Assembly: GCA_052387335.1 (NCBI GenBank) | Contig: JBQTJH010000052.1 | Coordinates: 1 to 14,730, forward strand | DNA: 14,730 nt | Direction: 5' to 3' | DNA from: Panacagrimonas sp052387335 | Lineage (GTDB): Bacteria; Pseudomonadota; Gammaproteobacteria; Nevskiales; Nevskiaceae | Shown: in pieces, positions 13,901 to 14,730 of the stretch | Position numbering within the stretch: position 1 is the stretch's first letter | How the letters are laid out: every line of letters begins with the position of its first letter | Notes under the pieces: model-generated | What the model was told of the DNA's origin: nothing | Databases searched by the model: none | The model's input: the letters and a program-made list of their open reading frames with translations, nothing else | Program-made: the position numbers and the translations under genes

Positions 13901-14730
13901 AAAACTCGCCTTGATGCGGTCGCTGTCCGCAGCGGTATCCAGAGTGCGGGTCAGCAAGGCCTGTTGCGCGGAGCGTTCGGCGTCCAGTCGCGCCGTGCGT
14001 TGGCTGTTGGCAAGGGTAGCCGCACCCTTCTCGATCTCGCTGTAATAGCTGGCGAGCGCCGCAGTGTTGTTGGTGAGGGTGGCAAGGGCCTCTTGTCCGG
14101 CCTCTGTCCACAGGTCCAGGCCGCGCACCAGGCTCAACAACTCTTGGCGCGTGCGCGGCACGGCCAGGTCCATGCCTTCAAAAAGGCGCGTGACTTGATC
14201 TTCCAGGCGCGTGAACTTGTCTGCGTCGGTGGCGAAGGTGTCGAAGAAGGCGTTGATGGCATCCACCGACGTGCGCTGCAGCAGGTCGTCAACCTGCGCA
14301 AAGCTCAGGTCGCGCTGGCCGATGGAGCGCAGCGCATCATTGACCGTGAGGGTGTTGCGGGTGACGCGCGCCAGGGTCTGGACGAGGTTCTCGCCCTCGA
14401 GGCGCAGGTTAGTCAGCGCGTTTCCAATGGGCACGCTCTGCTGCACAAACTGATCCGCCGCGCTGCCGATGATCTCGGCGATCTTGGCGTCCAGCTCCGC
14501 GCCTTCCAGGCCCTTGATGGATTCGGTGATCTGCACGTTGTAGCTGCCGAGCTCAAGGCCCAGCGCTTGCGTGGCGTCGGCAGCAACCTCAAACAAGTTA
14601 CCGAACACGTCATTGATCATGGCGTCCAGCTCGGTCACCTCGTCGGTGATCACGCGCGTCTTGCCACCGCCGGTGAGCTTCTTCTTTTTGTAGACCTCCG
14701 TGATGGTGGCGTCCGCAAGGCCGTCTACCA
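10925..14730 (-). CDS. Tail tape-measure protein (N-terminal part beyond the window)
   Basis: The tape-measure protein sets tail length and is ejected during infection. The frame is open to the window edge, so at least 1,267 residues are visible and the true start lies outside; the GTG at 14653 is internal because tape-measure-like sequence (ITEVYKKKKLTGGGKTR) precedes it. The body is almost wholly helical and coiled-coil-like (for example QAARDAEQAERELRETRERA). An Ala-dominated stretch lies at 11311-11490. The C-terminus has the typical ending TGTNYVPRDMPAWLHEGEAV followed by VPRRFNPA, then a short coiled coil. With no contractile-sheath gene in view, a long flexible, siphovirus-like tail is the likeliest type. 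Transcription runs into the 303-aa gene with a four-base overlap. Confidence 0.9.
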   Translation of the reverse strand, partial: VDGLADATITEVYKKKKLTGGGKTRVITDEVTELDAMINDVFGNLFEVAADATQALGLELGSYNVQITESIKGLEGAELDAKIAEIIGSAADQFVQQSVPIGNALTNLRLEGENLVQTLARVTRNTLTVNDALRSIGQRDLSFAQVDDLLQRTSVDAINAFFDTFATDADKFTRLEDQVTRLFEGMDLAVPRTRQELLSLVRGLDLWTEAGQEALATLTNNTAALASYYSEIEKGAATLANSQRTARLDAERSAQQALLTRTLDTAADSDRIKASFEAAVKSSAAIANLMARGFEDGSVLQQQARAAILVGVRQREDDAQITAQFFAAALGPVAQSLADAVQRIALSGDVSVAGRDSANQITALMTALRTARGELSGNALRVADVGTALTQAEAELQRQSAKLSQVLQDQLLRSVAGTSVELQGLGRVVSVLASTAALTQGRLSGNRGLAGLRDIRAAQSAPGLSNEQINNAQLLIRELSDLSRVAASGAGDTQLLNTRLDFIRDSVQALTGVSVQAGDGIAELTQRLRDDLDARYTVDAILARDRDAAAQQIQDSNTLMRAGLGALSIYFAQLGEINAELTDAAEQAEPAIAAMDASIGRLRSFATVFGESAQAVLDGAGDIAKLQGPVTPRTERALLNAPEHGSSEAERYAAAVAIANAANRLADIATTREAAAVADALRSSEAFADVADTTLKDISRLVESVAAFDAPGLERAFVRASDALAGGTITLEQYTALIDYSQSVYQGASAALNTLTDSAQDVEAIARERYQLETQLLQLQGNTTELRARERAELFESNRDLYDRITALQDEQAALDAAARASEESARAAEQAARDAEQAERELRETRERAVSDALEAVKRAVDAQKAQIQSAADAQIEALEAQAETARESARVQIDAARQTVDGLRGLFSTLDSALESATVRTAGSTRALQAQAQSTLRAALEQSRTGASIVDFPGLEAAIEAASNPSADSYGSFDEFLRGQDESADLIRQLRDQTQDRLSVADLTLAAIESAAEEADRSARRQIDAVREQAQAQLAALDAVVEQGQRQVDAVLGLDTSTKSVADAVTALNTSIASLAEFARQAAAEAASAAQSAASTAASIAAGEARAAAAATAAASAAAAATAPAAAAAASAAVAGAVQSFATLEAASAAYNAPGGANTRIEVNPSTGRVELIPLATGTNYVPRDMPAWLHEGEAVVPRRFNPAAGGAPPQVMVAMERTLATLTAEVERLRAAGEATERNTRRTAGALNDATQGGAPIIVRMEVA
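11311..11490 (-). repeat. Alanine-rich low-complexity segment inside the tape-measure gene
   Basis: About 60 codons, mostly GCN for alanine with some serine and a few Gly, Glu, Arg and Thr (for example ARAAAAATAAASAAAAATA). The DNA consists of irregular GCN runs, prone to slippage. It links the last coiled coil to the C-terminal HEGEAVVP region. Such stretches are frequent in tape-measure proteins and may vary in length between related phages. Confidence 0.75.

Larger units (their letters stand above)
6472..14730. mobile_element. Part of an integrated tailed-phage genome (tail module end)
   Basis: Seven consecutive - strand genes (tape measure to methylase remnant) form a phage tail operon with overlapping or abutting junctions. 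They lie beside a block of host housekeeping genes transcribed the other way. The right part of the prophage continues past the window. The left edge is uncertain: it may be the tRNA-Pro 3' end at about 5602, making the exported-protein gene and the 100-aa ORF prophage cargo. Alternatively it may lie near 6540, where the methylase reading breaks off. No integrase, portal, capsid, terminase or lysis gene is visible, so completeness cannot be judged. Confidence 0.82.

Noticed and set aside
14651..14653. GTG at 14653 as the start of the tape-measure gene
   Set aside because: The same frame stays open to the window edge and encodes family-like sequence upstream, so the gene continues outside.

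Overview
The window joins a conserved bacterial housekeeping cluster (about 1-5602, + strand) to part of a tailed-phage prophage (about 6472-14730, all genes on the - strand). The first part is the translation cluster infC (3' part) - rpmI - rplT - pheS - pheT - ihfA, then a MerR-type regulator gene overlapping ihfA, then a tRNA-Pro(GGG) gene. pheST followed by ihfA and a MerR-like gene is a proteobacterial arrangement, and the protein sequences look gammaproteobacterial. The DNA is GC-rich. I cannot name a genus from the sequence alone.

The spacers of this cluster carry unusual secondary structure. The infC-rpmI gap holds an 80-base inverted repeat with perfect 18-base arms, a REP-like hairpin, and a short hairpin abutting the rpmI ribosome binding site. 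The rplT-pheS gap holds a perfect 20-base palindrome followed by a strong intrinsic terminator. Only 16 bases separate that terminator from the pheS start, and no Phe-rich leader peptide is visible.

Beyond the tRNA, reading leftward from the window end, the prophage genes form a tightly coupled tail operon: tape-measure protein (its N-terminus lies outside the window), a 303-aa tail protein with a carbohydrate-binding-module-like motif, a 185-aa tail-fibre-like protein, a 145-aa virion protein, a 544-aa protein with propeller-like repeats (candidate receptor-binding protein), and a 117-aa tail-associated protein. Every junction is a 4-base overlap, a 1-base overlap or direct abutment. Next come a structured spacer, a DNA adenine methylase gene cut off in mid-domain, a 100-aa ORF of unknown function and a small gene for an exported protein, and then the tRNA. 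The phage would be a siphovirus-like phage with a long tail. Integrase, capsid, replication and lysis genes are not in view.

The tRNA-Pro 3' end is a plausible integration site but no second copy of it occurs in this window. The abrupt end of the methylase is an equally good candidate for the true edge of the phage-derived DNA. I see no clearly new defence, CRISPR or retroelement system. The most interesting items are the structured spacers, the methylase junction, the strand-asymmetric hairpin at the end of the tail operon, and the compact tail-tip module.
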